Shown: positions 9,722 to 18,314, counted from the stretch's first letter. The stretch: DNA of 64,000 nt from Pseudomonas parafulva NBRC 16636 = DSM 17004 (GCF_000730645.1 NZ_BBIU01000029.1:1-64000), one strand, 5' to 3'. Numbers and translations are program-made. Notes: generated by a model not told the origin, from the letters alone.

Positions 9722-10229
9722 CCCTGCAGCGGGGCGCTTCGGGCGCCTTGCATGGCTGTGGCTGAGCTTGCTGGTGCTGGTTCTGGACCAGGCCACCAAG
9801 CTGTATTTCGACAACGCCCTGACCATGTACCAGCAAATCGTGGTAATCCCTGATTACTTCAGCTGGACGTTGGCCTACAACACCGGCGCTGCCTTTAGCT
9901 TCCTGGCAGACGGGGCAGGCTGGCAGCGCTGGCTGTTCGCCCTCATCGCCGTGGTGGTAAGTGCCGTGCTGGTGGTGTGGCTCAAGCGCCTTGGGCGTCA
10001 CGAAACCTGGCTGGCCGTGGCGCTGGCGCTGGTGCTGGGTGGCGCTATCGGCAACCTGTGGGACCGTGTGGTGTTGGGCCATGTGGTCGATTTCATCCTG
10101 GTGCACTGGCAGAACCGGCATTACTTCCCGGCCTTCAACCTGGCCGACAGTGCAATCACGGTCGGTGCGGTGATGCTGGCGCTGGACATGTTCAAGAGCA
10201 AGAAGACCGAGGAGCCGGCCCATGACTGA
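9714..10229 (+). CDS. lspA: Lipoprotein signal peptidase (signal peptidase II)
   Basis: This 171-residue inner-membrane aspartyl protease has four hydrophobic segments. The catalytic aspartates are visible in NLWDRVVLGHVVDFI and FNLADSAITVG. LspA removes the signal peptide of prolipoproteins after lipid attachment; BamD encoded further along is one predicted substrate. The ileS-lspA pair is a classic bacterial arrangement. The gene overlaps ileS at its start and fkpB at its end by 8 nt each. Confidence 0.96.
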   Translation: MPNPAAGRFGRLAWLWLSLLVLVLDQATKLYFDNALTMYQQIVVIPDYFSWTLAYNTGAAFSFLADGAGWQRWLFALIAVVVSAVLVVWLKRLGRHETWLAVALALVLGGAIGNLWDRVVLGHVVDFILVHWQNRHYFPAFNLADSAITVGAVMLALDMFKSKKTEEPAHD

Positions 10230-10659
10230 CATTCGTATCGGCCAGAACACCGAAGTCACGCTGCACTTCGCCCTGCGCCTGGAAAACGGCGACACCGTCG
10301 ACAGCACCTTCGACAAGGCCCCGGCCACCTTCAAGGTGGGCGATGGCAACCTGCTGCCCGGTTTCGAAACCGCACTGTTCGGTTTCAAGGCCGGTGACAA
10401 GCGCACGGTGGTGGTGGCCCCGGAGAACGCCTTCGGCCAGCCCAATTCGCAGAACGTGCAAGTGATGCCGCGGTCCCAGTTCGAGGGCATGGAGCTGTCC
10501 GAAGGGCTGCTGATCATTTTCAAGGATGCCGCCAACGCCGAATTGCCCGGTGTGGTCAAAGCGTTCGATGATGACCAGGTGACCATCGACTTCAATCACC
10601 CACTGGCTGGCAAGACCTTGACGTTCGAGGTGGAGATCCTCGAAGTGAAGGCCCTGTAA
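10222..10659 (+). CDS. fkpB: FKBP-type peptidyl-prolyl cis-trans isomerase (FkpB/SlpA type)
   Basis: This 145-residue cytosolic protein carries the short FKBP fold of the SlyD/FkpB class, with the FKVGDGNLLPGFE stretch and the inserted-flap region (APENAFGQPNSQNVQVMP). It catalyses proline isomerisation and acts as a folding helper. It lacks the metal-binding histidine-rich tail of SlyD, and its position between lspA and ispH is the usual one for fkpB. Start overlaps lspA; ispH begins 14 bp on. Confidence 0.93.
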   Translation: MTDIRIGQNTEVTLHFALRLENGDTVDSTFDKAPATFKVGDGNLLPGFETALFGFKAGDKRTVVVAPENAFGQPNSQNVQVMPRSQFEGMELSEGLLIIFKDAANAELPGVVKAFDDDQVTIDFNHPLAGKTLTFEVEILEVKAL

Positions 10660-10673
10660 GCCTGGAGCCGAGC

Positions 10674-11621
10674 ATGCAAATCAAACTCGCCAACCCCCGC
10701 GGATTCTGCGCGGGGGTCGACCGGGCGATCGAAATCGTCAACCGTGCCCTGGAAGTCTTCGGCCCGCCGATCTATGTGCGTCACGAAGTGGTGCACAACA
10801 AGTTCGTGGTCGAAGACCTGCGCAACCGTGGCGCTATTTTCGTCGAAGAGCTGGACCAGGTGCCGGATGACGTCATTGTCATCTTCAGCGCCCACGGCGT
10901 TTCCCAGGCCGTACGCCAGGAAGCAGCAGGCCGTGGCCTGAAGGTGTTCGACGCTACGTGCCCGCTGGTGACCAAGGTGCACATCGAGGTGGCCAAGTAC
11001 AGCCGTGATGGCCGCGAATGCATCCTGATCGGCCACGAAGGGCATCCGGAAGTGGAAGGCACCATGGGGCAGTACGATGCCAGCAATGGCGGTGCCATCT
11101 ACCTGGTCGAAGACGAGAGTGATGTCGCCAGCTTGCAGGTCAGAGACCCTGACCACCTTGCCTTCGTGACCCAGACCACGTTGTCCATGGACGACACCAG
11201 CCGGGTGATCGACGCCCTGCGTGCACGCTTCCCGAACATTGGCGGGCCGCGCAAGGATGACATCTGCTACGCCACGCAGAACCGCCAGGACGCTGTGAAG
11301 CAACTGGCCGACGAGTGTGACGTGTTGCTGGTAGTGGGCAGCCCTAACAGCTCCAACTCCAACCGCCTGCGCGAGTTGGCCGAGCGCATGGGTACACCGG
11401 CCTATCTCATCGATGGTGCCGAGGACCTGCAACAGGGCTGGTTCACCGAGGCTGCGCGGGTTGGCATCACGGCGGGTGCGTCGGCCCCCGAGGTATTGGT
11501 ACGGGGTGTGATCGAACAGCTCAAGGCCTGGGGCGCAACCGGTGCCGAGGAGCTGGACGGGCGTGCAGAGAACATCACCTTCTCCATGCCCAAAGAGCTG
11601 CGCGTGCGCTCGCTGCTTTAA
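10674..11621 (+). CDS. ispH: 4-hydroxy-3-methylbut-2-enyl diphosphate reductase
   Basis: This 315-residue iron-sulfur enzyme performs the last step of the MEP isoprenoid pathway, giving IPP and DMAPP. Cluster cysteines appear in GFCAGVDRAI, in DATCPLVTKVH and near the middle in DDICYATQNRQ. The family signatures GHEGHPEVEGT and SPNSSNSNRL are intact. Length is normal. It closes the ribF-ileS-lspA-fkpB-ispH run and is followed by convergent minor-pilin genes. Confidence 0.97.
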   Translation: MQIKLANPRGFCAGVDRAIEIVNRALEVFGPPIYVRHEVVHNKFVVEDLRNRGAIFVEELDQVPDDVIVIFSAHGVSQAVRQEAAGRGLKVFDATCPLVTKVHIEVAKYSRDGRECILIGHEGHPEVEGTMGQYDASNGGAIYLVEDESDVASLQVRDPDHLAFVTQTTLSMDDTSRVIDALRARFPNIGGPRKDDICYATQNRQDAVKQLADECDVLLVVGSPNSSNSNRLRELAERMGTPAYLIDGAEDLQQGWFTEAARVGITAGASAPEVLVRGVIEQLKAWGATGAEELDGRAENITFSMPKELRVRSLL

Positions 11622-11677
11622 AGCAAGCCTCAAGGCAGTGCAAGGCTCGCAGGACGGGCCTCAACTGCCGCCTTTGG

Positions 11678-12169
11678 TCAGGCGCCCCGGCACTGTGGCG
11701 TCTCATTCACTTCGGTCGCCACCCTGACCCTGCCGCTTGAAGCCAGCACCACCTGATGCCGGCTTAGCGCGGTGCCCCGCTCGCAAATGTCCAGCGTGCC
11801 CCCCAGCCAGCCGCCGCCAGGCCTCATGGGGATGCCCACCGCGCTGAACTTCAGGGTTGCGCCAATGTTGCCCGCAATGCGCAGTGGCCGTGGCAGGCGG
11901 TGTTCGCGCAGCACCTGCCCATTGTGATCGAGCATCACCACCCAACCATTGCCCCACGCGTTGTCCAGTGCCTGCACCCGTACCGGCTGGCCCTGCAGCA
12001 TGGCGTGCCCGCGAGCGCTTCGCAGGGCTTGTGCCAGGTCCCGCGCGGCAGCGGCCCGGTGTAGGTCGTCGCTGAACGTGGCGTAGGCCGGCATGCCCAG
12101 CTGTGACAGCAGCATCGCGATGGCCAGTGCCGACAATATTTGTATCAGTGTTGCACCGCGTTGCTTCAC
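11678..12169 (-). CDS. GspH/FimT-family minor pseudopilin
   Basis: This protein is 163 residues from a GTG start at 12169, chosen because GGGAGGA lies eight bases upstream and the mature-like start KQRGATLIQILSALAIAML follows at once. It has a class III prepilin N-terminus: a short basic leader, G before the cleavage site, then one hydrophobic helix. The helix carries Q where most pilins have the conserved Glu5, which is unusual. FimT/GspH proteins are minor pilins that prime type IV pilus assembly and, in some bacteria, bind DNA during uptake. It is divergent from the pilV-X-like genes. Confidence 0.8.
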   Translation of the reverse strand: MKQRGATLIQILSALAIAMLLSQLGMPAYATFSDDLHRAAAARDLAQALRSARGHAMLQGQPVRVQALDNAWGNGWVVMLDHNGQVLREHRLPRPLRIAGNIGATLKFSAVGIPMRPGGGWLGGTLDICERGTALSRHQVVLASSGRVRVATEVNETPQCRGA

Positions 12170-12278
12170 CGTGCATTCCTCCCGGGAAGTGCTTGGCTGT
12201 AGCTTCACGGGCGTTGAGCAACCCTGCCAGTCGCAGGTGTACACCACACCTGCGCGAAAAGTCACAGGAGGTGCAAGG

Positions 12279-12461
12279 ATGCACGCAAGGCAACAAGGCA
12301 TGACCCTGCTGGAAGTGCTGCTGGCAGTGCTGGTGCTGGGCGCCGGCCTGTTCGCGGCAGCGGCGCTCCAGGTAAAGGCACTGCAGGCCACCGACAGGGC
12401 CAGGGTCGACGTGCAGGCGGCGCTGGCGGCTCACAGTGATCGTGAGCGGGCGCAACCATGA
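12279..12461 (+). CDS. PilV-like minor pilin, very short
   Basis: The start at 12279 has AGGAGG upstream. The product is 60 residues with a leader ending in G before MTLLEVLLAVLVLG, a textbook prepilin cleavage site with Glu5 (PilD substrate). Usual PilV proteins are roughly three times longer. Here only the leader, helix and a short polar tail remain before the stop, which overlaps the pilW-like start by ATGA. Either the C-terminal domain was lost or this lineage uses a stub. The coupling to the next gene suggests it is still translated. Confidence 0.7.
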   Translation: MHARQQGMTLLEVLLAVLVLGAGLFAAAALQVKALQATDRARVDVQAALAAHSDRERAQP

Positions 12462-13099
12462 GGCGCGTCGAACGGGGCTATGGCTTACTGGAGCTGCTGC
12501 TGGCGCTGGCGATTGGGCTGATGTTGCTCACAACTGCCAGCCAACTGTTCGCTTCTGCCCATCAGGTGTGGCGGTTGCAGGGCGCTGCCTTGCGCATGCA
12601 GGAGGACGCACGCCTGGCGTTGCTGCGCATGGCCCAGGATATTCGCATGGCCGGCATGTTCGGTTGCCTGCGCTTACTGCCTGGCGACTTTCCCGACAGT
12701 GCCACCCGCCTGGCTTTCACCCGGCCAGTGGAGGTAGGCCCGTCGAGCCTGAACCTGATCGTGGCGGATGTGGCCGGCCATGTTCTGCACCCGGACTGGA
12801 CCGTGCTTACCAATTGCCGGGACCACGCCCAGGTTGCCGTGGGGCAGGTGCAGGGCAGCGGTGAACTGGCTATTCCCATCAGCCGGCACCGTTATGAGCT
12901 AAGGGGCAGCACGTTGTATTTCACTCGCAGTAACAGCACCCAGCCGCTGATGGAGCACGTGCGGTCGTTGGATATCGCCTACCTCACAAGCGCTGGCAGC
13001 CCGCGTATCGACCTGGACCTTGCGCTGCATGACCCCGCCTTGCAGCTGCAGCAGCGGCACCGCTTGAGTGTTGCCCTGCGCAACCCAGTTTTGCCATGA
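12458..13099 (+). CDS. PilW-like minor pilin
   Basis: This 213-residue protein begins with a prepilin leader and helix (GYGLLELLLALAIGLMLLT), with Glu at the position needed for PilD-type processing. After the helix comes a PilW-like stretch (RMAQDIRMAGMFGCLR). It is shorter than P. aeruginosa PilW. PilW sits in the minor pilin complex at the pilus tip. It overlaps its upstream and downstream neighbours by 4 nt each, so the four plus-strand pilin genes form one unit. Confidence 0.82.
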   Translation: MRRVERGYGLLELLLALAIGLMLLTTASQLFASAHQVWRLQGAALRMQEDARLALLRMAQDIRMAGMFGCLRLLPGDFPDSATRLAFTRPVEVGPSSLNLIVADVAGHVLHPDWTVLTNCRDHAQVAVGQVQGSGELAIPISRHRYELRGSTLYFTRSNSTQPLMEHVRSLDIAYLTSAGSPRIDLDLALHDPALQLQQRHRLSVALRNPVLP

Positions 13100-13560
13100 A
13101 GCGTCAGCGCGGGGTGGTGCTGTTGTTGGCGCTGGTCATCAGCCTGTTGCTGGGCGTACTCGCAGCCTCGGCCTTGCGTGCCGCGCTGGTTGAGACGCAG
13201 ATGGCCGGGGTGCTGCGTGATGGCTTGCTGGCGTTTGAGCAGGCCGAGGCAACGTTGCTGGCAGGGCAGGGGGCTTTGCATCACCAGGCGCCTGCACCGT
13301 GCCAACCGTGCGCCCCGCCTGAACGCCCCCATGCACTTGGGGGCCACTGGCACAAAGCGCCGGAGGGGTTCTATCAGATACAGCAGTTGGGTATCAGCAT
13401 GCGTGCCGCCCATGTGCCGGAGGGGCTGCCTGTCACATTGTTCAGGGTCACGGCCGTAAGCCTGCAGGCGCGGCCGCGGCAGGTGCTGGAGGCGGTCTAC
13501 GCCATCAACGGCGATCAAACCCGCCGCATCGCATGGCGGCAAAGAGTGCAGGGAGACTGA
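13096..13560 (+). CDS. PilX-like minor pilin
   Basis: This 154-residue protein has a basic leader (MKRQRG) and a hydrophobic helix (VVLLLALVISLLLGVLA). The usual Glu5 is not evident, which is common in PilX/GspK-type minor pilins. The rest contains a Cys pair (PCQPCAPPE). In P. aeruginosa a pilY1 gene follows pilX; here the next gene is pilE-like and no pilY1 is present, so the tip adhesin is missing from this locus. Function is assigned by gene order and helix, with moderate certainty. Confidence 0.75.
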   Translation: MKRQRGVVLLLALVISLLLGVLAASALRAALVETQMAGVLRDGLLAFEQAEATLLAGQGALHHQAPAPCQPCAPPERPHALGGHWHKAPEGFYQIQQLGISMRAAHVPEGLPVTLFRVTAVSLQARPRQVLEAVYAINGDQTRRIAWRQRVQGD

Positions 13561-13561
13561 C

Positions 13562-13948
13562 ATGCAGCAAGGCTTGAGCTTGATCGAGCTGTTGATTGTG
13601 CTGGCCGTGACCGGCATTCTGGCAGCCATTGCCTACCCCGCCTACAGCGACCACCTTCGGCAGGCCGCCCGTAGCGAAGTGGCCGGCCTGCTGCACGACG
13701 CTGCGCTACGGCTTGAGCGGCATCGTATGCTCACCGGCCAGTATGCCGAGGGCGAGCTGTACCTGCCCGCCGGTAACCGTGACTACAGCCTGCAGGCCCT
13801 GCGTGGCAGCGATACCTTCACGCTGCGCGCCCTGCGGCTGCCGCAGGGGCGCATGGCCGACGACCGTTGTGGCGACTTCCAGCTTGACCATGCTGGGGTA
13901 CGCGGCAACCCAGGTGCCATCGACAGCACGCATTGCTGGGGAAGCTGA
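13562..13948 (+). CDS. PilE-like minor pilin
   Basis: This 128-residue type IV pilin-like protein has leader MQQG, then LSLIELLIVLAVTGILAAIAYPAYSD, where processed Leu1 and Glu5 fit PilD cleavage. A C-terminal Cys pair (around DDRCGDF and STHCWGS) could close a pilin D-loop. It begins 2 bp after the pilX-like stop. Together with the genes before it, it would form the priming complex for a pilus or pseudopilus. Confidence 0.83.
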   Translation: MQQGLSLIELLIVLAVTGILAAIAYPAYSDHLRQAARSEVAGLLHDAALRLERHRMLTGQYAEGELYLPAGNRDYSLQALRGSDTFTLRALRLPQGRMADDRCGDFQLDHAGVRGNPGAIDSTHCWGS

Positions 13949-14002
13949 AGGTTCAATGATGCCCGGTGCATCGCAGTTTAACTTCAGGTGTTGGATCTAC
14001 AC

Positions 14003-15100
14003 ATGAGCAAGCAAGTAGTGGTGGTCGGGGGCGGGGTGATCGGCCTGCTGACCGCATACAACCTGGCGGCGAGCGTCGGGCAGGTAGTGGTGTGCGATCA
14101 GGGCGAAGTTGGCCGTGAGTCGTCCTGGGCCGGCGGTGGCATCGTGTCGCCGCTGTACCCGTGGCGGTACAGCCCTGCCGTCACCGCGTTGGCGCACTGG
14201 TCGCAGGATTTCTATCCACTGCTGGGCCAGCACCTGTTCGCCACCACCGGCGTTGACCCGCAAGTGCACACCACCGGCCTGTACTGGCTGGACCTGGACG
14301 ACGAGGCCGAGGCACTGGCCTGGGCAGCGCGTCAGCAGCGGCCCTTGAATGCCGTGGATATTGCAGCGGTTTACGCTGCAGTGCCGGTGTTGGGGCCGGG
14401 CTTTGGCCGGGCCATCTACATGGCCGGCGTAGCCAATGTGCGCAACCCGCGCCTGGTGAAATCGCTTAAGGCAGCGCTACTGGCATTGCCCAATGTAACC
14501 CTGCGTGAACACTGCCAGATCTCAGGCTTCGTCCAGCAAGGCGGGCGGGTTACCGGTGTGCAACTGGCCGACGAAGTGCTGGCAGCGGATGATGTGGTGC
14601 TCAGTGCCGGTGCCTGGAGTGGCGACCTGTTGCGCACCTTGGGCCTGGCATTGCCGGTGGAGCCGGTGAAGGGGCAGATGATCCTGTTCAAATGCGACGA
14701 GCATTTTCTGCCGAGCATGGTGCTGGCCAAAGGGCGATATGCAATCCCCCGGCGAGACGGCCACATTCTGGTGGGCAGCACGCTCGAACACGCCGGCTAC
14801 GACAAAACCCCGACGGAAGAAGCGCTGGCCAGCCTGAAGGCGTCGGCGGTGGAGTTGCTGCCCGAGCTGGAAGGGGCGCCCGTGGTGGCGCATTGGGCGG
14901 GGCTACGGCCCGGTTCGCCTGAAGGCATTCCGTACATCGGGCCAGTGCCCGGCCATGATGGGTTGTGGCTGAACTGTGGGCATTACCGCAACGGGCTGGT
15001 ACTGGCGCCTGCGTCCTGCCAGCTGCTTGCAAACCTGCTGACCGGGGCCGAGCCCATCATCGACCCGGCACCGTATGCCCCGCAGGGGCGCTTGGGTTAG
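14003..15100 (+). CDS. thiO: Glycine oxidase ThiO (FAD-dependent)
   Basis: This 365-residue DAO-fold flavoprotein has an N-terminal dinucleotide site VVVGGGVIGLLTAYNLA and the C-terminal stretch GLWLNCGHYRNGLVLAP typical of ThiO. It oxidises glycine to iminoglycine for the thiazole half of thiamine. ATG at 14003 is chosen because MSKQVVVVGGG matches the family start; an in-frame GTG at 13988 is possible. The neighbouring pilin operon on the same strand is unrelated in function. No thiG or thiS gene is near. Confidence 0.9.
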   Translation: MSKQVVVVGGGVIGLLTAYNLAASVGQVVVCDQGEVGRESSWAGGGIVSPLYPWRYSPAVTALAHWSQDFYPLLGQHLFATTGVDPQVHTTGLYWLDLDDEAEALAWAARQQRPLNAVDIAAVYAAVPVLGPGFGRAIYMAGVANVRNPRLVKSLKAALLALPNVTLREHCQISGFVQQGGRVTGVQLADEVLAADDVVLSAGAWSGDLLRTLGLALPVEPVKGQMILFKCDEHFLPSMVLAKGRYAIPRRDGHILVGSTLEHAGYDKTPTEEALASLKASAVELLPELEGAPVVAHWAGLRPGSPEGIPYIGPVPGHDGLWLNCGHYRNGLVLAPASCQLLANLLTGAEPIIDPAPYAPQGRLG

Positions 15101-15116
15101 CAGCCCGGGCGCAGTT

Positions 15117-15347
15117 TCAGCCCTGACGGCCAGGCCCCTGTTGCAGATGGGCCTGGCTGCAATACCACTCGTTGCCTTGGGTGAGCGCACGGTCGGTGGG
15201 CAAGTGCACGCCGCAATGGGCGCACCGCACCATTTTCAGGGGCGCATCCAACTTCGTTTCGGGGCGGGGTTGCTGGCTGACTTTGAACTTGCGCCACAGC
15301 CAGAACGCGGCGGCGATCAGGACGATCCAGAAGAGTAGGCGAACCAT
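15117..15347 (-). CDS. PP0621-family small membrane-anchored zinc-ribbon-like protein
   Basis: This 76-residue protein has one N-terminal membrane helix (residues 3-18), a short linker and a Cys-rich domain: MVRCAHCGVHLP followed by a Cys in WYCSQAHL with nearby His. This matches the conserved Pseudomonas family named after P. putida PP_0621. The role is unknown; the CxxC...C/H pattern suggests a bound metal on the cytosolic side. It is transcribed away from thiO and lies downstream of bamD on the same strand, but a strong terminator separates the two. Confidence 0.82.
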   Translation of the reverse strand: MVRLLFWIVLIAAAFWLWRKFKVSQQPRPETKLDAPLKMVRCAHCGVHLPTDRALTQGNEWYCSQAHLQQGPGRQG

Positions 15348-15398
15348 GGTGTTCAGCTTGTCGAATGATGAAGCCGACAGTCTAGGACGGCGCCAGAG

Positions 15399-15437
15399 AA
15401 AAAGGGAGGCCTAATTCGGGGTCACCCCAGGCCTCCC
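15399..15437 (-). terminator. Terminator of bamD
   Basis: GGGAGGCCT (15404-15412) and AGGCCTCCC (15429-15437) form a nine-base stem. On the minus strand it is followed by a T-run, ending bamD transcription about 10 bp past its stop. Confidence 0.8.
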
Positions 15438-15447
15438 TCTCGGCAGA

Positions 15448-16467
15448 TCAGTCAAACATGCCGAAGGTCATGTAGCTGAACCACGAACGATCTTTCTCGG
15501 CTTCCTTCGGCCCTTGCGGCTCGATCGGGTCGCCGTTCTCGTCCTTGGGCAGCAGCTCTTTCGGGATTTCGTCGCGCGCGTCCTGGAACTGCTTGACCAC
15601 GTCCTGGTTGGCGCGGGTTTCTCCTGGCGGCAGCGGCGTGTCGGTTTCGATCAGGCCCAACGTGGCCTTGGACAGCCAGCCGCGGCCGTCAGACTCGGTC
15701 TGCTTGGGCTGGAACTCGCCATCGGCCAGGCTCGGGTGGTCGGGGTAGTTGAGCTTGAGGGTTTCCAGGCTGGTGGCGGCCAGGTCGTCCAGGTGCATCT
15801 TCTGGTACGACTCCACCATCACTGCCAGGCCATCGCCAACCGAAGGGGTTTCCTGGAAGTTCTCGACCACGTAACGGCCACGGTTGGCCGCTGCCACGTA
15901 AGCCTGGCGGCTCAGGTAGTAGTCAGCCACATGGATTTCGTACGAGGCCAGCAGGTTGCGCAGGTAGATCATGCGCTGCTTGGCGTCTGGTGCGTAGCGG
16001 CTGTTGGGGAAGCGGCTGGTCAGCTGGGCGAACTCGTTGTACGAGTCGCGGGCGGCACCCGGGTCACGCTTGGTCATGTCCAGCGGCAGGAAGCGCGCCA
16101 GCAGGCCGCGGTCCTGGTCGAACGAGGTCAGGCCCTTGAGGTAGTAGGCGTAGTCCACGTTCGGGTGCTGCGGGTGCAGGCGGATGAACCGCTCGGCAGC
16201 CGACTTGGCAGCCTCCGGCTCGGCGTTCTTGTAGTTGGCGTAGATCAGCTCGAGCTGCGCCTGGTCGGCATAACGGCCGAACGGGTAGCGCGACTCCAGG
16301 GCCTTGAGCTTGTTCACGGCACTGGTGTAGCTGGAATTGTCGAGGTCAGCCTGGGCCTGCTGATACAGCTCGGCCTCGCTGAGGTTCTCGTCGATGACTT
16401 CCTTGTTAGAGGAACAGGCCGCGGTGAGCCCGAGGATGGCGATCAGCAGCAGGTGTTTCACTTGCAT
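15448..16467 (-). CDS. bamD: Outer-membrane assembly lipoprotein BamD
   Basis: The protein is 339 residues from ATG at 16467. It starts with a lipoprotein signal (MQVKHLLLIAILGLTAAC), with Cys18 as the lipidated residue in the lipobox LTAAC. Tetratricopeptide-like helices follow (for example the YPFGRYADQAQLELIYANYK region). BamD joins BamA in the BAM complex that folds outer-membrane proteins. The last ~90 residues are a charged, proline-rich tail. Much longer open frame exists upstream but runs antisense to rluD; the signal peptide fixes the start. The gene is divergent from rluD. Confidence 0.94.
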   Translation of the reverse strand: MQVKHLLLIAILGLTAACSSNKEVIDENLSEAELYQQAQADLDNSSYTSAVNKLKALESRYPFGRYADQAQLELIYANYKNAEPEAAKSAAERFIRLHPQHPNVDYAYYLKGLTSFDQDRGLLARFLPLDMTKRDPGAARDSYNEFAQLTSRFPNSRYAPDAKQRMIYLRNLLASYEIHVADYYLSRQAYVAAANRGRYVVENFQETPSVGDGLAVMVESYQKMHLDDLAATSLETLKLNYPDHPSLADGEFQPKQTESDGRGWLSKATLGLIETDTPLPPGETRANQDVVKQFQDARDEIPKELLPKDENGDPIEPQGPKEAEKDRSWFSYMTFGMFD

Positions 16468-16514
16468 GGCGGCTTGCGTCCCTTTGACGGCCGCTGTCTT
16501 GGGCGGGGCCGTCC

Positions 16515-16523
16515 TGTTATGAT
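16515..16523 (+). promoter_or_regulatory. Possible extended -10 promoter of rluD
   Basis: TGTTATGAT lies 90 bp before the rluD start. The TG one base ahead of TATGAT is an extended -10 element; no good -35 is seen. Location in the bamD-rluD divergent gap fits. Confidence 0.4.
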
Positions 16524-16614
16524 GAGCGCCCCGGCCAACCCCGGGACAAAAGAAGCCGTATTTAACCACAAGCTCGCAGCCGAAACCAAAGGCTGTGCGC
16601 CCGCCGAATCGAGC

Positions 16615-17577
16615 ATGTCCGAGATCATTCAACTTAGCGCAGAGGTACCGTCCGAACTGGGCGGTCAACGCCTCGACCAGGTCGCCGCCCAATTGTTCGA
16701 CGAGTATTCGCGCTCGCGGCTGACTTCGTGGATCAAAGAAGGCCGTCTGACGGTCGATGGCGCTGTCCTGCGCCCGCGTGACACCGTCCATGGTGGCGCC
16801 GTTCTCGCCCTTGAGGCCGAACAGGAAGCCCAGGGCGAGTGGGAAGCCGAGGACATCGCACTCGACATCGTCTATGAAGACGACCAGATCATGGTCATCA
16901 ACAAACCCGCCGGTCTGGTAGTGCACCCGGCTGCCGGGCATGCCAGCGGGACCTTGCTCAATGCCCTGCTGCACCATGTGCCAGACATCATCAACGTACC
17001 CCGTGCCGGTATCGTTCACCGCCTGGACAAAGACACCACGGGGCTGATGGTGGTGGCCAAGACCCTGCAGGCGCAGACCAACCTGGTCGACCAGCTGCAA
17101 AAGCGCTCGGTCAGCCGGATCTACGAATGCATCGTGGTCGGTGTGGTCACTGCAGGTGGCAAGATCGATGCCCCCATCGGCCGCCACGGCGGCATGCGCC
17201 AGCGCATGGCAGTAACCGACGGCGGCAAGCCTGCGGTCAGCCATTACCGGGTGCTCAAGCGCTTCCGCTCGCACACCCATGTGCGGGTAAAGCTGGAAAC
17301 CGGGCGTACCCACCAGATCCGTGTGCACATGGCCCACGTCGGGTTCCCCCTGGTGGGTGACCAGACCTACGGCGGGCGCTTCCGCATTCCGCCGGCGGCC
17401 AGCCCGACCATGGTCGAGGCCGTGAAAACCTTCCCGCGCCAGGCGCTGCATGCACGCTTTTTGGCGCTGCACCACCCGACCACCGGTGAACGCATGGAGT
17501 GGGAATCGCCGCTGCCGGACGACTTCGTGTGGTTGCTGTCCCTGCTGAACCAGGACCGCGAGAGCTTCATCGGATGA
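16615..17577 (+). CDS. rluD: 23S rRNA pseudouridine synthase RluD
   Basis: This 320-residue protein has an N-terminal S4 RNA-binding domain (LGGQRLDQVAAQLFDEYSRS) and the RluA-type catalytic motif HRLDKDTTGLMVVAK, whose Asp attacks the uridine. RluD makes pseudouridines in helix 69 of 23S rRNA at the subunit interface. ATG at 16615 matches the family start MSEIIQLSAEVP. Its stop overlaps the start of pgeF by ATGA. The order bamD (divergent)-rluD-pgeF-clpB is typical of gammaproteobacteria. Confidence 0.95.
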   Translation: MSEIIQLSAEVPSELGGQRLDQVAAQLFDEYSRSRLTSWIKEGRLTVDGAVLRPRDTVHGGAVLALEAEQEAQGEWEAEDIALDIVYEDDQIMVINKPAGLVVHPAAGHASGTLLNALLHHVPDIINVPRAGIVHRLDKDTTGLMVVAKTLQAQTNLVDQLQKRSVSRIYECIVVGVVTAGGKIDAPIGRHGGMRQRMAVTDGGKPAVSHYRVLKRFRSHTHVRVKLETGRTHQIRVHMAHVGFPLVGDQTYGGRFRIPPAASPTMVEAVKTFPRQALHARFLALHHPTTGERMEWESPLPDDFVWLLSLLNQDRESFIG

Positions 17578-18314
17578 GCGAATTGACGCAGGCGTTGCTG
17601 ATACCTGACTGGCCCGCGCCAGCCTCGGTTCGCGCCTGCGTCACCACCCGTCGGGGCGGCATCAGCCTGCCACCCTACGACACGCTCAACCTGGGCGATC
17701 ACGTGGGGGATGACCCTGCTGCGGTCGCCGAGAACCGGCGTCGCCTGAGCCGTGAGTTCGCCATTCAGCCAGCCTGGCTCAAACAGGTGCACGGGCTGGA
17801 GGTCGCCGACGCCGACCCCTCTGAGGTAGCCGAAGCGGACGCCAGCTGGACACACCAGCCCGGTATCGCTTGCACGGTCATGACCGCCGATTGCCTGCCT
17901 GCGCTGTTTTGCGACCGCGCCGGTACCCGTGTGGCCGCAGCCCATGCCGGCTGGCGCGGGCTGGCAGGTGGCGTGCTTGAGGCCACGCTGCAACGCCTGG
18001 CCCTGGCGCCTGAAGAGGTGCTGGTGTGGTTGGGCCCGGCTATCGGCCCGCAAGCGTTCGAAGTGGGGCTGGAAGTGCGTGATGCCTTCACCGCCGTGCA
18101 CCCCGAGGCAGCGCGGGCCTTCGTCGAGGGCGCGCGGCCTGGCAAGTTGATGGCCGACATCTATGAGCTGGCGCGTATTCGCCTTGCAGCCAGCGGTGTA
18201 ACGGCTGTTTATGGCGGCGGGCTGTGTACCGTCAGTGATGAGCGGTTCTTCTCTTACCGCCGTACACCGCAAGGTGGGCGTTTTGCATCGTTGGTCTGGC
18301 TCGATCAGCGCTAA
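17574..18314 (+). CDS. pgeF: PgeF/YfiH-family multicopper polyphenol oxidase-like protein
   Basis: This 246-residue protein has the conserved CNF1/YfiH-type Cys-His active site: VMTADCLPALFCD and AAAHAGWRGLAGGV. Family members are reported as laccase-like or purine-nucleoside-processing enzymes, and E. coli YfiH/PgeF is implicated in peptidoglycan editing. The start at 17574 overlaps the rluD stop and has the family-like SELTQALLIPDWPAP. Function among those options cannot be settled from sequence. Confidence 0.9.
   Translation: MSELTQALLIPDWPAPASVRACVTTRRGGISLPPYDTLNLGDHVGDDPAAVAENRRRLSREFAIQPAWLKQVHGLEVADADPSEVAEADASWTHQPGIACTVMTADCLPALFCDRAGTRVAAAHAGWRGLAGGVLEATLQRLALAPEEVLVWLGPAIGPQAFEVGLEVRDAFTAVHPEAARAFVEGARPGKLMADIYELARIRLAASGVTAVYGGGLCTVSDERFFSYRRTPQGGRFASLVWLDQR

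Noticed and set aside
15514..16614. N-terminal extension of rluD by ~370 codons
   Set aside because: It runs antisense to bamD; the S4 domain and family start fix rluD at 16615. The same applies to the bamD extension past its lipoprotein signal at 16467.
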